64,000 bases of DNA, from positions 1-64,000 of the forward strand of contig NZ_JAADJU010000015.1 in assembly GCF_012933545.1 (NCBI RefSeq), read 5' to 3'. How positions within the stretch are numbered: the stretch's first letter is position 1; every line of letters starts with the position of its first letter. The position numbers were made by a program, and so were the translations under genes. The notes under the pieces are model-generated. The model worked only from the letters and a program-made list of their open reading frames with translations, had not been told where the DNA came from and ran no database searches. The stretch is from Rouxiella aceris (GTDB taxonomy: Bacteria > Pseudomonadota > Gammaproteobacteria > Enterobacterales > Enterobacteriaceae). Of the stretch, positions 37,805-49,063 are shown piece after piece.

Positions 37805-39541
37805 TTAATCTGCACGGAATCTGGATTCGGCATAAGCATATAATGGCCGCCAAAGAAGCCGGTTAAATAACGTCACAAATAGCGACATCACGGCAACGCC
37901 CAGAATGATTTTCGGGAAATCACCCGCAGCGGTAGTTTTGGCAATATAAGCGCCCAACCCATGGGCCGTCACCTGAGTATCCCCCCACTGCACAAACTCT
38001 GACACTATGCTGGCATTCCAGGCGCCTCCCGAGGCGGTGATAGCGCCGGTGATATAATAGGGGAAAATGCCGGGCAGCATCACTTTTCGCCACCATTGCC
38101 AGCCACGGATATGGAAATTGGCCGCGGCTTCGCGATAGTCATTAGGAAAGGCGGAGGCACCGGCGACGACATTAAACAGGATGTACCACTGAGTGCCGAG
38201 GACAATAAGCGGCGACAGCCAAATATCCGGGTTTAGGTGGAAGTGGACAATGGCAATCACAAATACCGGGAACAGTAAGTTGGCGGGAAAGGCGGCCAAA
38301 AACTGGGCTATCGGCTGTATTTTTCCGGCAAGGGCAGGGCGCAAACCAATCATTACGCCGAGCGGCACCCAAATAAGCGAGGAGATGAGGATCAGCACCG
38401 CTACGCGCAATAAGGTAATCAGGCCGAGCAGCAATACATGACCCACTTCATTGAGCGACACCCCACTTTGCGCATAGCTGATCACCCGGTATGCAACATA
38501 TAAGGTCAGCAGAATAATAAAGGCACCCCAAATAATATCTCCTGCTCGTGAGCTATTTTTCTGTGGACGCCCTACGGTGACGGTCTTGCGTTTCGGCAGA
38601 CGCAGTGGGATACGGGCGATAGTGGAGAATAACAGCCCCAGCGGCGTTAAAATCTGGTGGATAAGACGGGTCTGGCGCAGCAGATCCAGCAGCCAGGAGG
38701 TGGGAGCCTTATCTGAACGGGTATTTTCCATACGGAACTTATCGGCCCAGGCGACCAGCGGTCTGAACAGCAATTGATCGTAGGCCAAAATAACGATGCT
38801 CATTGTCAGCAATACCCAGCCAACGGCATGAATATCTTTACTTAAAATCGCCTGGGCCAGATAGCCGCCGACCCCCGGTAAGGTAAAGGTATTGTTGCCC
38901 ACGGTGATGGCTTCAGAGGCGACAATAAAGAACCAGCCGCCGGACATGGACATCATCATGTTCCAAATCAGCCCCGGCACAGCAAAAGGTGCATCCAGCT
39001 TCCAGAACCGTTGCCAGGCAGTCAGGTGAAAACCGCGGGAAACTTCGATCAGATCGCGCGGAACAGTACGCATTGACTGATAAAAGCTAAAGGTCATATT
39101 CCATGCCTGACTGGTAAATAAGGCAAATATCGCGGCCAGTTCGACGCCGAGAACCCGACCAGGAAACAAGGCAATAAAAAAGGTCACGGTAAAGGAGATA
39201 TAGCCCAGCACCGGCACCGATTGCAGGATATCGAGGATTGGCACCAGGACCTTTTCTGCCCGGCGGCTTTTAGCTGCCAGGGTGCCATATATCAGACTAA
39301 ATAGCAGCGATGCCAGCATAGCCACCAGCATACGCAGCGTGGTGCGCATGGCATATTCCGGCAGATTTTCCGGGTCAAGAGAGATAGCCTGTGTTTTCAA
39401 GCTATCTATTGGCAACAGGGTTTGGTGGAATGCCACCGCAATCATGGCAATCAGACAGATAATAAGTGGAAAAGCCACTGCATCCCAAAGGTTGGGCAGC
39501 AAGCGCCAGTTGGCGGAATTTGCGTTAAATCGGAAGTTCAT
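37805..39541 (-). CDS. Fused ABC permease with two BPD-type domains
   Basis: 578-aa inner-membrane protein with about 12 membrane helices. Two binding-protein-dependent permease modules are joined in one chain, each with an EAA-type loop (for example EVSRGFHLTAWQRFWKLDAPFAVPG in pieces around residue 165, and EAAANFHIRGWQWWRKVMLPG near 490). Normally two subunits form the channel; here one chain supplies both halves. First gene of the minus-strand pair with the ATPase; divergent from kup. Confidence 0.85.
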   Translation of the reverse strand: MNFRFNANSANWRLLPNLWDAVAFPLIICLIAMIAVAFHQTLLPIDSLKTQAISLDPENLPEYAMRTTLRMLVAMLASLLFSLIYGTLAAKSRRAEKVLVPILDILQSVPVLGYISFTVTFFIALFPGRVLGVELAAIFALFTSQAWNMTFSFYQSMRTVPRDLIEVSRGFHLTAWQRFWKLDAPFAVPGLIWNMMMSMSGGWFFIVASEAITVGNNTFTLPGVGGYLAQAILSKDIHAVGWVLLTMSIVILAYDQLLFRPLVAWADKFRMENTRSDKAPTSWLLDLLRQTRLIHQILTPLGLLFSTIARIPLRLPKRKTVTVGRPQKNSSRAGDIIWGAFIILLTLYVAYRVISYAQSGVSLNEVGHVLLLGLITLLRVAVLILISSLIWVPLGVMIGLRPALAGKIQPIAQFLAAFPANLLFPVFVIAIVHFHLNPDIWLSPLIVLGTQWYILFNVVAGASAFPNDYREAAANFHIRGWQWWRKVMLPGIFPYYITGAITASGGAWNASIVSEFVQWGDTQVTAHGLGAYIAKTTAAGDFPKIILGVAVMSLFVTLFNRLLWRPLYAYAESRFRAD

Positions 39542-39784
39542 AAACGCTCTCTTCTATATGTTTCTCTAAAACGACCTGGCTCTGGGGCGCCATTATCGTA
39601 CAGATATATTAAATTTTTGCTCACATTCGCTCAGTGTACCGTTAAATTTTTCAAAAAGTTTAATGGCAGCTTGTGACATATTTATGGTTATTGTGATTGC
39701 TACTCTTTTTAATGCCGACAATCCGACGGAATTTGGTCTAATGTATTGATAGCATTGACATGGATCCCTGGAGAGGTAAGCACG

Positions 39785-41668
39785 ATGTCCGTTGGCGTTC
39801 AATCCGAAGATGAAGGAAAAACCACAGGCAGCATAAAATTATTGGCCTTTGGTGCACTGGGTGTAGTGTTTGGCGATATTGGCACCAGCCCGCTCTATAC
39901 TCTGAAGACAGTGCTTTTTTTATCGGGAGAAGCACCTTCACCTGAACTTATTCTTGGCCTGTTGTCGCTTATTTTCTGGACACTGGTTATCGTGACTTCG
40001 CTTAAATATGCCATGTTTGCCATGCGCATTGATAACCGCGGAGAAGGCGGCATATTGGCCCTGATGTCGTTGTTGGTCAATAAAAAGCACCGCCGCCCGC
40101 TGGTCATTTTTGCCGGATTATTTGGCGCAGCATTGATTTATGGTGACGGGGCCATTACACCGGCAATTTCTGTTCTTTCCGCGCTGGAGGGCATAAATAT
40201 GATCCTGCCAGAGTCAAAGCCTTATATTGTCCCCCTTACCATAGTCATCCTGATCAGTTTGTTTGCTATCCAGGCAATAGGCACCTCACGCATTGGCCGG
40301 CTGTTTGGTCCGATTATGGCGCTGTGGTTTATCGTTATTGCTGCTCTGGGAATATGGGGGATAGCTCAGCATCCCGCCGTGCTATATGCCCTGAATCCGC
40401 TTTATGGCATCCGTTTTCTGTTCTCGGAAGGATTCAGCAGTTTTCTGGTTCTTGGTGGCGTGTTTCTTTGTGTTACCGGCGCTGAAGCCTTGTATGCCGA
40501 TATGGGGCACTTTGGTAAACGTCCCATCTGGCTGGCATGGTTTGGATTGGTATTTCCCAGCCTGTTGCTGAACTATGCCGGACAGGCGGCGTTGATCCTG
40601 TCCGGGGCGGATGTCACACAGAATATTTTTTACCGCCTTTGCCCGTCCTGGATGTTGATCCCATTGGTCATTTTAGCCACCCTGGCCACCATCATTGCCA
40701 GTCAGGCGATTATTAGCGGGGCGTTTTCCATGACTCGCCAGGCCATATTGCTTGGCTGGCTGCCTCGATTACGCATCAAACAGACCTCGGCCGAAAGCTA
40801 CGGACAAATTTATATTGGCAGCATTAACTGGATGCTGATGATAGTGACGGTATTTCTCACTCTATTCTTCAAGTCTTCCGATAATCTTGCTGCCGCTTAT
40901 GGCATTGCCGTCTCTTTCACCATGATTATGACTACCGGGTTGTTATTTGTTTCTATGCGCGAAATATGGCGCTGGAGCTTGCCGGTCAGTCTGCTGGTGG
41001 CCGGGATCTTTTTTATTGTCGATCTCAGTTTCCTGATTGCCAATATGGTCAAGATATTTGACGGCGGCTATATTCCACTGCTGTTTGCCGTGGTGGTGTA
41101 TGGCGTAATGCTGGTCTGGCATCATGGCGTCAAGGCTGCTTCATGTATTATCAATGAGAAGACCTTGCCGGTACTGGATTTTCTTGAGGAAGTCAGACAC
41201 AACGAAATTCCTCGCGTGCCGGGCACGGCGATCTTTTTGACCCGTTCTGGTGGCACGCCGGCGGTGATGAGATGGCATGTGATGCGTAATGGTTCGCTGC
41301 ATGCCCAGGTGCTTTCGTTGAATATTTTTATCGATAATATTCCGCGCGTTGCGCACCATGAAAGGTTGAAAATTACTAAAATCGCGCCAGATTTCTGGCA
41401 TGTTATTGCACACTATGGGTTTATCGAACAACCGGATGTTGCCGCAATTTTGGGCTACCAGGAAGTGCGTGATCTTGAGCTGGATATGGAGAATGTGACT
41501 TATTATATGGGGCATGAAAATATCATTCGCCGTGAAGGTAAACAAAGACTACCTGCCTGGCAACGACATATTTTTGCCTTTATGGTGCGTAATGGTGTCC
41601 ATGTTACCGATTATTATCACGTGCCCAGTGACAGGGTTATTGAAATAAGCCGCCAGGTTCCTGTGTAA
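39785..41668 (+). CDS. kup: Low-affinity potassium/proton symporter Kup
   Basis: 627-aa K+ uptake protein with about 12 membrane helices and a cytoplasmic C-terminal domain. Typical motifs: GVVFGDIGTSPLYTLK, GDGAITPAISVLSALEG and GAEALYADMGHFG. ATG 39785 is chosen for its GGAGAGG site eight bases upstream; an upstream ATG would add 13 residues. In E. coli kup lies elsewhere, so this may be a moved gene or a second copy. It ends before a strong hairpin (41675-41700). Confidence 0.93.
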   Translation: MSVGVQSEDEGKTTGSIKLLAFGALGVVFGDIGTSPLYTLKTVLFLSGEAPSPELILGLLSLIFWTLVIVTSLKYAMFAMRIDNRGEGGILALMSLLVNKKHRRPLVIFAGLFGAALIYGDGAITPAISVLSALEGINMILPESKPYIVPLTIVILISLFAIQAIGTSRIGRLFGPIMALWFIVIAALGIWGIAQHPAVLYALNPLYGIRFLFSEGFSSFLVLGGVFLCVTGAEALYADMGHFGKRPIWLAWFGLVFPSLLLNYAGQAALILSGADVTQNIFYRLCPSWMLIPLVILATLATIIASQAIISGAFSMTRQAILLGWLPRLRIKQTSAESYGQIYIGSINWMLMIVTVFLTLFFKSSDNLAAAYGIAVSFTMIMTTGLLFVSMREIWRWSLPVSLLVAGIFFIVDLSFLIANMVKIFDGGYIPLLFAVVVYGVMLVWHHGVKAASCIINEKTLPVLDFLEEVRHNEIPRVPGTAIFLTRSGGTPAVMRWHVMRNGSLHAQVLSLNIFIDNIPRVAHHERLKITKIAPDFWHVIAHYGFIEQPDVAAILGYQEVRDLELDMENVTYYMGHENIIRREGKQRLPAWQRHIFAFMVRNGVHVTDYYHVPSDRVIEISRQVPV

Positions 41669-41674
41669 ATAGCA

Positions 41675-41700
41675 CTGTATTCCACCTGGGTGGAATACAG
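41675..41700. terminator. Hairpin between kup and the glycine-zipper lipoprotein gene
   Basis: Perfect 12-bp arms CTGTATTCCACC / GGTGGAATACAG with a 2-nt loop, between convergent genes. TTAAAAATA follows on the plus strand. Confidence 0.7.
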
Positions 41701-41758
41701 TTAAAAATAACAGTAGGGATATTTTTATTTATTCGCCAACCTGAAAAGTCATGGCTTG

Positions 41759-42319
41759 TTACGGCACATAATCAGGAGGGACATCCGGGTTGGCGGCCGG
41801 ATAATAATCAGGGGGGACGTTACGGTCTGCCGGATAATAATCAGGAGGCACCTCAGACGCGCTTGCAGGTATAGAACCGGCAGGCATAGGGACTCTGTCC
41901 CCTTTGGCATACATACACTGGATATAAATACTATTATAGCGGTGCTGGATATCGCCATTACTTTGCATGGCATTATCATTGCCTATGGCGCTGCCTAATA
42001 ACAGTCCGCTACCGGCACCTATTGCTGCCCCGGCGGCGGCATGGCCGGAAGCTGCACCCAGTAAGGCCCCGCCTGCGGTACCAATCAAGGTGCCACCTAC
42101 CGCACTGCTCACCGCATTATTATTGGCCTGCTGGGTAGCCTGATTCAGATGACCTCTGGCGTAATTTTGGCAAATATTGTCATCAGCCATAAATTGCTCA
42201 TAGGTTTTACCTGTGCCAGGTAACGCGGTGACATTTGGCCCGGTCGGCGGGCTAACGCAGCCCGCTAAAAGTACGACTCCCAAAGCCATTGTCACTGGCG
42301 CGTACGCAAAGATTTTCAT
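41759..42319 (-). CDS. Glycine-zipper outer-membrane lipoprotein with VPPDYYP repeats
   Basis: 186-aa lipoprotein: signal with lipobox LLAGC (Cys about 21), an Ala/Gly-rich glycine-zipper region (GGTLIGTAGGALLGAASGHA... about residues 75-112) that can span or insert into a membrane, a conserved IQCMYAKGDRVP segment, and a tail with three VPPDYYP-like repeats. Family members (YMGG-like) are widespread but of unknown role. It is 28 bp downstream of another small envelope protein on the same strand, so the two may be co-expressed. Confidence 0.8.
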   Translation of the reverse strand: MKIFAYAPVTMALGVVLLAGCVSPPTGPNVTALPGTGKTYEQFMADDNICQNYARGHLNQATQQANNNAVSSAVGGTLIGTAGGALLGAASGHAAAGAAIGAGSGLLLGSAIGNDNAMQSNGDIQHRYNSIYIQCMYAKGDRVPMPAGSIPASASEVPPDYYPADRNVPPDYYPAANPDVPPDYVP

Positions 42320-42347
42320 ATTAACTTGACCTCAAAGAGTGACAATC

Positions 42348-42689
42348 TCAATTTCCGGAAGACGCGACTTTAAGCCAGCCGGATGGGCAGCGCGGGACCT
42401 GAGGATAATACCCCACCGGTTTGCGGCAGTAGTAGGCATTGGCGGGGGCTGATTTCTGCACATAAACCTGCGGCTCAGGTGGAGCAACATAGACCACCGG
42501 TGGCGGACCGTAGTAAGGCGGTGGCCCGTAATAATAAGGATCCGGCCCCCAATAAGGACCGACACCCACCACCACGCGCGGGCCACCATAGCCATGATAA
42601 TAATATCCGCCGTGAGCATAGGATAAGTTGGTTACACTTATACCCGCCAGCACGCTTGCAAAAACCCAAAATAAAGTGAGCTTTTTCAT
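42348..42689 (-). CDS. Small secreted Tyr/Pro/Gly-rich protein
   Basis: 113-aa protein with a clear Sec signal (about 1-25, ending SYAHG), then a low-complexity region of GYYYHGYGG, PYYYGPPPYYGPPP type, and a conserved-looking end CRKPVGYYPQVPRCPSGWLKV with two cysteines that may form a disulfide. Such proteins occur beside glycine-zipper proteins in gammaproteobacteria. Function unknown; probable periplasmic or surface protein. Confidence 0.72.
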   Translation of the reverse strand: MKKLTLFWVFASVLAGISVTNLSYAHGGYYYHGYGGPRVVVGVGPYWGPDPYYYGPPPYYGPPPVVYVAPPEPQVYVQKSAPANAYYCRKPVGYYPQVPRCPSGWLKVASSGN

Positions 42690-43104
42690 AATTGACCTTC
42701 ACCTGTGAGTGCAGCAAAAACATAAAACGCCATTAAATCAGCTTAGAATTTAGCCTAACCAGGCCATTAATATCTAAACTGAGTTTATTGGGGAATACTC
42801 CATTCTTACTTCCATAATATACGCCTGCAAGGTGGTTTTTTGTGCCAGTTGCAAGTAAAACATTCGTAAAATTGTCGGGGAAATAATGGAGAGATTGTTT
42901 GTATTGATGTCGTGGTTTTTCATTATCGACCTTAAGGTGAAAATATTGCGCACTGTATGATCCCCTGAACAGGCTGATAACCGCACATATCGGCAACATG
43001 GATGCCCATGCGCCGGTGCTTTCTTAAGTTTGGCTTTGTTGGTCGACCCAAGAGCACTAGAATGTAGGCCTTTAATATTCAATAAATCATCAACAGAGGC
43101 GCGC
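42690..43104. other. A/T-rich region upstream of yfgJ with a possible gene remnant
   Basis: 415 bp. A minus-strand frame at 42733-42999 would encode 88 aa ending NFTNVLLATGTKNHLAG...LSLDINGLVRLNSK, which reads like the tail of a protein but has no good ribosome site and matches nothing I know. It may be a decayed gene fragment or chance. No RNA gene or clear promoter is seen. Confidence 0.3.
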
Positions 43105-43329
43105 ATGCAATCAATATGCCCAAAATGTGGCGGTATCCTTGACCCGGTCAGTACTGGCTATCAGTGTAAGGATTGCCACACCCACTTTGAACAACAGGCA
43201 TTTTGCCCCGAGTGTCAGCAGCCGTTACAGGTGTTAAAAGCCTGCGGTGCCGTTGACTATTTTTGCCAGCACGGACACGGGCTGGTTTCTAAAAAAGCGG
43301 TGCTATACCACTATCTGCCACAGGATTAA
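43105..43329 (+). CDS. yfgJ: Zinc-ribbon protein YfgJ
   Basis: 74-aa small protein with four metal-binding pairs or singles: CPKCGG, CKDC, CPEC and CGAVDYFCQHGHGL. The C-terminal half is nearly the same as E. coli YfgJ (QPLQVLKACGAVDYFCQHGHGL). Function is unknown; a zinc-ribbon role in RNA or protein binding is inferred. In E. coli it lies between der and xseA; here accessory genes have come in on both sides. AGAGG is six bases upstream of ATG 43105. Confidence 0.88.
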   Translation: MQSICPKCGGILDPVSTGYQCKDCHTHFEQQAFCPECQQPLQVLKACGAVDYFCQHGHGLVSKKAVLYHYLPQD

Positions 43330-43454
43330 CTGCGCCGATCCATCGTATTCTCTTTCCGCTGCCAACGCCTGATATCCCGCCAATTTTCCGTTGCCAACCG
43401 CACTTTCCCTGAGGGCGGCAACGGTCTGATTGCTCCCTAAAGTCAAATTGTTTC

Positions 43455-43461
43455 CTATACT
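43455..43461 (+). promoter_or_regulatory. katE -10 element, sigma-S-like
   Basis: CTATACT with a C just before the hexamer, as favoured by RpoS, and no good -35 at 17 bp. E. coli katE is a classical RpoS gene. Confidence 0.5.
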
Positions 43462-43527
43462 GGGTGGTGTAGGAAATTGCCCCTACTCTTATTAACACCC
43501 TCTGTTTCTGGTTAAAGGAGTGTCGTA

Positions 43528-45780
43528 ATGTCAGACGAGAAAGGAAAACGGAAAGGCGCTGCTGTTAAAAATATCGCTTCATCCGTGACGCCTCATTTAC
43601 ATGATACTGCCCCTAAAGGCGTGTCGCTAAAGCCCAGGAAAGCCATCAGTCCGCCAGGGGAAGAACCCATGGCCGCAGGCTCAATGAAAAACGCCAAGGC
43701 GACCAATGCCAAATTAGCGCAGCTGGATAGCGTGCGTGATCAACCAGAGCATCAGGCATTACGCACCAACCAGGGGGTGAGGATTGCTGATAATCAGAAC
43801 TCCTTGACCGCCGGTGTGCGCGGATCGACTTTGCTGGAAGATTTTATTCTTCGCGAGAAGATCACCCATTTCGATCATGAACGCATACCTGAACGAGTCG
43901 TGCATGCGCGCGGTGCCGCAGCTCACGGTTATTTTCAGGTTTACCAACCCTTGGACTCCTTGACCAAAGCGGGATTTTTATTGGATCCCGAGATTCGCAC
44001 ACCGGTGTTTGTGCGTTTCTCTACGGTGCAAGGATCGCGCGGCTCCGCCGATACCGTCAGAGATATTCGCGGCTGGGCCACCAAATTCTATACCCAGGAA
44101 GGCAACTTCGATCTGGTAGGGAACAACACGCCGGTATTTTTTATCCAGGATGCGATTAAATTTCCCGATTTTGTCCATGCCGTAAAACCCGAACCGCATA
44201 ATGAGATCCCACAAGGACAAAGCGCCCATGACAGCTTTTGGGATTACGTCTCTCTACAGCCAGAAACCCTGCATAATGTCATGTGGGCGATGTCGGACCG
44301 AGGCATACCACGCAGTTATCGGATGATGGAAGGATTCGGCATTCATACTTTTAAAATGATAAATGCCCAGGGCAAGAGCCATTTTGTCAGGTTTCACTGG
44401 AAACCGGTGTGTGGTGCGGCTTCGCTGATCTGGGATGAGGCGCAGTTACTGACGGGGCGAGATCCTGATTTTCATCGGCGTGAATTATGGGAATCAATCG
44501 AAGCCGGGGATTTTCCCGAGTATGAATTAGGGCTACAGATCATTGCCGAAGAGGATGAGCACAAGTTTGATTTTGATATTCTCGATGCAACAAAACTGAT
44601 CCCCGAATCTCTGGTGCCGGTGCAACTGGTCGGCAAAATGATCCTCGATCGTAATCCGGACAACTATTTTAGTGAAACCGAGCAGGTGGCATTTTGTCCC
44701 GGCAATATCGTTCCTGGCCTGGATTTTTCCGATGATCCCTTGCTCCAGGGACGGCTGTTCTCCTATATCGACACGCAGATCAGTCGACTGGGGGGCGCGA
44801 ATTTCCATGAAATCCCTATCAATAAACCGGTTTGCCCATTCCACAATAATCAACGTGATGGCATGCACCGTATGACAATTTCCGGCACTGCCAATTATGA
44901 ACCTAACTCCATTAATAATAACTGGCCGCGTGAAACCCCGGTGGCTGAAGAAAACGGCGGATTTTCTACCTCGCCGCAGCCTTTAGCGGGTGAAAAGGTT
45001 CGCCACCGCAGTGACTCCTTTGCCGATTATTATTCGCAGCCACGCCTGTTCTGGCTCAGCCAGACCGAGACGGAGAGAGATCATATTGTCGGCGGTTTCA
45101 GTTTTGAGCTGGGTAAGGTTGTGCGTCCGTGGATACGCGAAAGGGTGGTCGATCAGCTTACCTATATCGACCATACACTAGCCGCCAGGGTGGCCGCCAA
45201 TCTCGGGCTTTCGCTTACCAAACAACAACTGCAGCATGCGCTCCCCGGTGCCATTAATGGCTTGCAAACGGATGCCGCATTGAGTCTGTATGCACAGAAA
45301 CAGTACCCGGTGAAATCACGACAGGTGGCTATTCTGGGAGCGGACGGTATTTGCGGTGATTCGCTGGCGAAAATTAAAAAATTACTTACTGCGCAGGGAG
45401 TGCATAGCAAAATTTTTGCGCCGCATTTAGGGAATATCAAAACGCTGCAGGGCAAGGACATTGCCGTTGACGGCACAATTGAAGGTAATCCTTCGGTATT
45501 GGTTGATGCGGTGATTGTGGTCACCGGCAAGGAGAGCGTGGCGACCTTAATGAAAAACGGCAATGCCAAAAATTACCTGCTGCAGGCGTTTAAGCACCTT
45601 AAACCTATTGCGCTGCAAGGGGATGGTGTCCGCTTATATCAATCGTTGCCACTGCCGAAACCTGACGAAGGCGTTATTGTGCATGATGATACCAAGCCGC
45701 TGATACAACAGTTTATTGCCGCGTTGCAGAAACACAGAATATGGTCGCGTGAACCGCTGGCCGAGGAGATCCCTGGATAA
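43528..45780 (+). CDS. katE: Large-subunit catalase HPII
   Basis: 750-aa monofunctional heme catalase with a C-terminal flavodoxin/DJ-1-like domain (about 600-750), typical of HPII (753 aa in E. coli). The active-site histidine lies in [14 protein letters not shown], the heme tyrosine in [21 protein letters not shown] lies eight bases upstream of ATG. It degrades hydrogen peroxide, mainly in stationary phase. Its place between yfgJ and xseA differs from E. coli. Confidence 0.95.
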   Translation: MSDEKGKRKGAAVKNIASSVTPHLHDTAPKGVSLKPRKAISPPGEEPMAAGSMKNAKATNAKLAQLDSVRDQPEHQALRTNQGVRIADNQNSLTAGVRGSTLLEDFILREKITHFDHERIPERVVHARGAAAHGYFQVYQPLDSLTKAGFLLDPEIRTPVFVRFSTVQGSRGSADTVRDIRGWATKFYTQEGNFDLVGNNTPVFFIQDAIKFPDFVHAVKPEPHNEIPQGQSAHDSFWDYVSLQPETLHNVMWAMSDRGIPRSYRMMEGFGIHTFKMINAQGKSHFVRFHWKPVCGAASLIWDEAQLLTGRDPDFHRRELWESIEAGDFPEYELGLQIIAEEDEHKFDFDILDATKLIPESLVPVQLVGKMILDRNPDNYFSETEQVAFCPGNIVPGLDFSDDPLLQGRLFSYIDTQISRLGGANFHEIPINKPVCPFHNNQRDGMHRMTISGTANYEPNSINNNWPRETPVAEENGGFSTSPQPLAGEKVRHRSDSFADYYSQPRLFWLSQTETERDHIVGGFSFELGKVVRPWIRERVVDQLTYIDHTLAARVAANLGLSLTKQQLQHALPGAINGLQTDAALSLYAQKQYPVKSRQVAILGADGICGDSLAKIKKLLTAQGVHSKIFAPHLGNIKTLQGKDIAVDGTIEGNPSVLVDAVIVVTGKESVATLMKNGNAKNYLLQAFKHLKPIALQGDGVRLYQSLPLPKPDEGVIVHDDTKPLIQQFIAALQKHRIWSREPLAEEIPG

Positions 45781-45862
45781 TACCGCGATCAACATTTAAC
45801 GGGTCTACTAACAGGGATCGCCCATGTTCCGGGGATCCCTGATAATCGGGCAGGGCGCTGAC

Positions 45863-47245
45863 TTATTTATTACTTTTGCGGGTTGTTCTGGTCCGGGCTG
45901 TAAGCGGGGTGATATTCACCACTTCGCTTTCCACCCAACCGTCTTCCAGGCGGGTTTTCAGTCGGTCACCGGCGCTAAGCTGGCTGGTGCTTTTCAATAA
46001 TTCGCCGGTCGGCGTGGTGCTGACCGAATAGCCACGTGCCAGCGTGGCCAGCGGGCTGGCGGACTCCAGCCGGGTGCAGGCAGTACCAAAGCGTTGACGG
46101 CTGGCAGCAAGTTGCGTGCTTAGTGCCTGTTGCAGACGATATTGCAGTTGCTGGACCCGCTGCTGGGTTTGATGAATACGTCGTTGCGGCTGTTGCTGGG
46201 CCAGGCGCTGTTGCAGATTCAGGCAGCGACGCGACAGGCGCCGCAGCTGATTTTGCATGGCTTCATCCAGGCGACGACGCAGTTTAAACAGTGCCGTTTG
46301 CTGGCGCGCCAGCCGCAGATGTGGATGCTGTTGTTGCAGACGATGATGCAGGCGGCTAAAACGTTGCGTCAGTTGCGCCAGATAATAGTCCATTGCCATT
46401 TCCAGTCGCTGCTGCTGCGTCTGGATCTGCCTGAGTAGCTCCAGCTGGTTACGGCTGATCAGCTCTGCCGCGGCAGAAGGCGTTGGTGCGCGCAGGTCGG
46501 CAACAAAGTCGGCAATGGTGACGTCAGTTTCATGGCCGACGGCGCTGACAATGGGCAGACGGCTGTTAAAAATCGCCCGCGCAACCCGTTCGTCGTTAAA
46601 GCTCCACAAATCTTCCAGTGAACCACCGCCGCGGCCGACAATCAGGATATCGCACTCCTGACGCTGGTTAGCCAGGGTAATGGCGCGCACGATCTGCAGT
46701 GGGGCATCAACGCCCTGTACCGCCGTTGGATAGATCACAACCGGCAGCGACGGGTCACGGCGTTTGAGCACCTGCAAAATATCGTGCAATGCAGCACCGC
46801 TGGCCGAAGTGATCACCCCAACGCATTTAGCCGGCGAGGGGAGCGGTTGCTTATGTGCGGCGTCAAACAGACCTTCCTGTGACAGCGCCTGCTTTAACTG
46901 TTCGAACTGTTGTTGCAATAGCCCGTCACCGGCCGGCTGCATGCTTTCGGCAATCAGCTGGTAGTCACCGCGCGGTTCGTACAGGGTAATGGCAGCGCGT
47001 ACCAGCACCTGTTGGCCGTTTTGCGGTCGGAAGGTAGTACGGCGATTGCTATTGCGGAACATGGCGCAGCGCACCTGGGCACGGGCGTCTTTAAGGGTAA
47101 AGTACCAGTGACCGGAAGAGGGCTGCGAGAAATTGGAGATTTCACCGGTTAGCCACACCTGACCCATTTCGTTCTCTAACAATTGTCGGACCGTCTCGTT
47201 GAGGCGGCTTACGGTAAAGATTGGCGGAGAAGAAGGTAGCGACAT
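45863..47245 (-). CDS. xseA: Exodeoxyribonuclease VII large subunit
   Basis: 460-aa subunit with an N-terminal OB-fold ([24 protein letters not shown]), a central catalytic domain ([23 protein letters not shown]) and a long Gln/Arg/Leu-rich coiled coil (about 265-390). With XseB it degrades single-stranded DNA into oligonucleotides. Length matches E. coli XseA (456 aa). Divergent from guaB, as is standard. Confidence 0.97.
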   Translation of the reverse strand: MSLPSSPPIFTVSRLNETVRQLLENEMGQVWLTGEISNFSQPSSGHWYFTLKDARAQVRCAMFRNSNRRTTFRPQNGQQVLVRAAITLYEPRGDYQLIAESMQPAGDGLLQQQFEQLKQALSQEGLFDAAHKQPLPSPAKCVGVITSASGAALHDILQVLKRRDPSLPVVIYPTAVQGVDAPLQIVRAITLANQRQECDILIVGRGGGSLEDLWSFNDERVARAIFNSRLPIVSAVGHETDVTIADFVADLRAPTPSAAAELISRNQLELLRQIQTQQQRLEMAMDYYLAQLTQRFSRLHHRLQQQHPHLRLARQQTALFKLRRRLDEAMQNQLRRLSRRCLNLQQRLAQQQPQRRIHQTQQRVQQLQYRLQQALSTQLAASRQRFGTACTRLESASPLATLARGYSVSTTPTGELLKSTSQLSAGDRLKTRLEDGWVESEVVNITPLTARTRTTRKSNK

Positions 47246-47424
47246 GTGACCCAGATCAAATTCGAAAACAGAGACTTAATCAATCGATACTACATGCCCA
47301 ACAGAGGTAATCAAGAGTTTTTTATAAGAAATGTGAAATAGTACTAGAGCAAACCCCATACTACCTGTATACTCTCGCTGCAATATTTTATCTTTTCCGC
47401 ATCCACCTTGGTGAGATATTGCCC

Positions 47425-48891
47425 ATGCTACGTATCGCAAAAGAAGCACTAACGTTCGACGACGTCCTCCTTGTTCCAGCCCACTCCACAGTACTGCCCA
47501 ACACCGCAGACCTTGGCACTCAGCTGACCGCTAAAATCCGTCTCAATATTCCTATGCTGTCTGCAGCAATGGATACCGTGACTGAAGCGAATCTGGCTAT
47601 TGCTCTGGCTCAGGAAGGGGGTATTGGGTTCATCCATAAGAACATGTCTATTGAACGTCAGGCCGAAGAAGTTCGCCGCGTTAAGAAGCATGAAAGCGGC
47701 GTCGTTGCCGATCCTATCACCGTGACGCCTGCTACCACCCTGCGTCAGGTAAAAGAAATCACCGCTCGCAATGGTTTCGCCGGTTACCCGGTCGTGACTG
47801 ATGACAACGAACTGGTCGGTATTATTACCGGCCGTGACGTGCGTTTTGTCACCGATCTGGAACAGCCTGTCACCGCCGTGATGACGCCGAAAGAACGTCT
47901 GGTTACGGTGAAAGAAGGCGAAGCGCGCGAAGTCGTGCTGCAGAGAATGCACGAAAAGCGCGTTGAAAAAGCGCTGGTCGTTGATGCTCAGTTCCACCTG
48001 TTGGGCATGATCACTGTAAAAGACTTCCAGAAAGCCGAACGTAAACCGAACGCCTGTAAAGACGAACAGGGTAGCCTGCGCGTAGGTGCAGCCGTCGGTG
48101 CCGGTGAAGGCAATGAAGAGCGTATCGATGCGCTGGTGGCCGCTGGCGTTGACGTATTGCTGATCGACTCCTCTCACGGTCATTCCGAAGGCGTACTGTC
48201 CCGTATTCGCGCCACTCGCGCCAAATATCCTGACCTGCAAATCATTGGCGGCAACGTAGCAACCGGTTCCGGTGCTCTGGCGCTGGTGGCTGCCGGTGTC
48301 AGCGCCGTTAAAGTCGGTATTGGCCCAGGCTCAATCTGTACTACCCGTATTGTTACCGGTGTAGGGGTACCACAGATCACTGCCGTTTCTGACGCCGTTG
48401 AAGCGCTGGAAGGCACCGGTATCCCGGTTATCGCCGACGGCGGTATCCGCTTCTCGGGTGATATTGCCAAGGCCATTGCTGCCGGTGCAAGCTGCGTTAT
48501 GGTTGGCTCAATGCTGGCCGGTACCGAAGAATCACCAGGGGAAATCGAACTCTACCAGGGACGTTCATTTAAATCCTACCGCGGTATGGGTTCATTGGGT
48601 GCCATGTCAAAAGGCTCTTCAGACCGTTACTTCCAGAGCGATAATGCCGCTGACAAACTGGTGCCGGAAGGTATCGAAGGTCGCGTGGCCTACAAGGGTC
48701 GCCTGAAAGAGATCGTGCATCAGCAAATGGGTGGTCTGCGCTCCTGTATGGGTCTGACCGGCTGTGCTACTATCCAGGAACTTCGCACCAAGGCTGAATT
48801 TGTTCGTATTAGCGGTGCCGGTATTCAGGAAAGTCACGTGCACGATGTGACCATCACCAAAGAGTCACCGAACTACCGTATGGGGTCTTGA
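47425..48891 (+). CDS. guaB: Inosine-5'-monophosphate dehydrogenase
   Basis: 488-aa enzyme converting IMP to XMP with NAD+, the committed step of GMP synthesis. Catalytic loop [15 protein letters not shown] holds the active cysteine; two CBS domains (about 95-205) are inserted in the barrel. ATG 47425 gives exactly the E. coli length. A -10-like TATACT lies about 50 bp upstream. It is followed by guaA after 172 bp. Confidence 0.98.
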   Translation: MLRIAKEALTFDDVLLVPAHSTVLPNTADLGTQLTAKIRLNIPMLSAAMDTVTEANLAIALAQEGGIGFIHKNMSIERQAEEVRRVKKHESGVVADPITVTPATTLRQVKEITARNGFAGYPVVTDDNELVGIITGRDVRFVTDLEQPVTAVMTPKERLVTVKEGEAREVVLQRMHEKRVEKALVVDAQFHLLGMITVKDFQKAERKPNACKDEQGSLRVGAAVGAGEGNEERIDALVAAGVDVLLIDSSHGHSEGVLSRIRATRAKYPDLQIIGGNVATGSGALALVAAGVSAVKVGIGPGSICTTRIVTGVGVPQITAVSDAVEALEGTGIPVIADGGIRFSGDIAKAIAAGASCVMVGSMLAGTEESPGEIELYQGRSFKSYRGMGSLGAMSKGSSDRYFQSDNAADKLVPEGIEGRVAYKGRLKEIVHQQMGGLRSCMGLTGCATIQELRTKAEFVRISGAGIQESHVHDVTITKESPNYRMGS

Positions 48892-49063
48892 TCCCTTTCG
48901 GAGTGGCGGCACGTCGCTAATACGACGTGGGGATCGGGCGAAAATGCCGATTTACCTTGCGGTAAACTGTGCTTTTCACCCGATTTCATTTGCACTTCCC
49001 ACTCCATGATCGAGATACCAGCTACTTTTTTTAAAAATTTAACCGCTCTGGAAAATCACCCGC

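Noticed and set aside
42733-42999. 88-aa minus-strand gene upstream of yfgJ
   Set aside because: No ribosome site, no recognised family, overlapping competing frames. Reported only as a possible remnant.
47246-47424. PurR operator upstream of guaB
   Set aside because: The only candidate, around GAGCAAACCCCATAC, matches just one half of the consensus.
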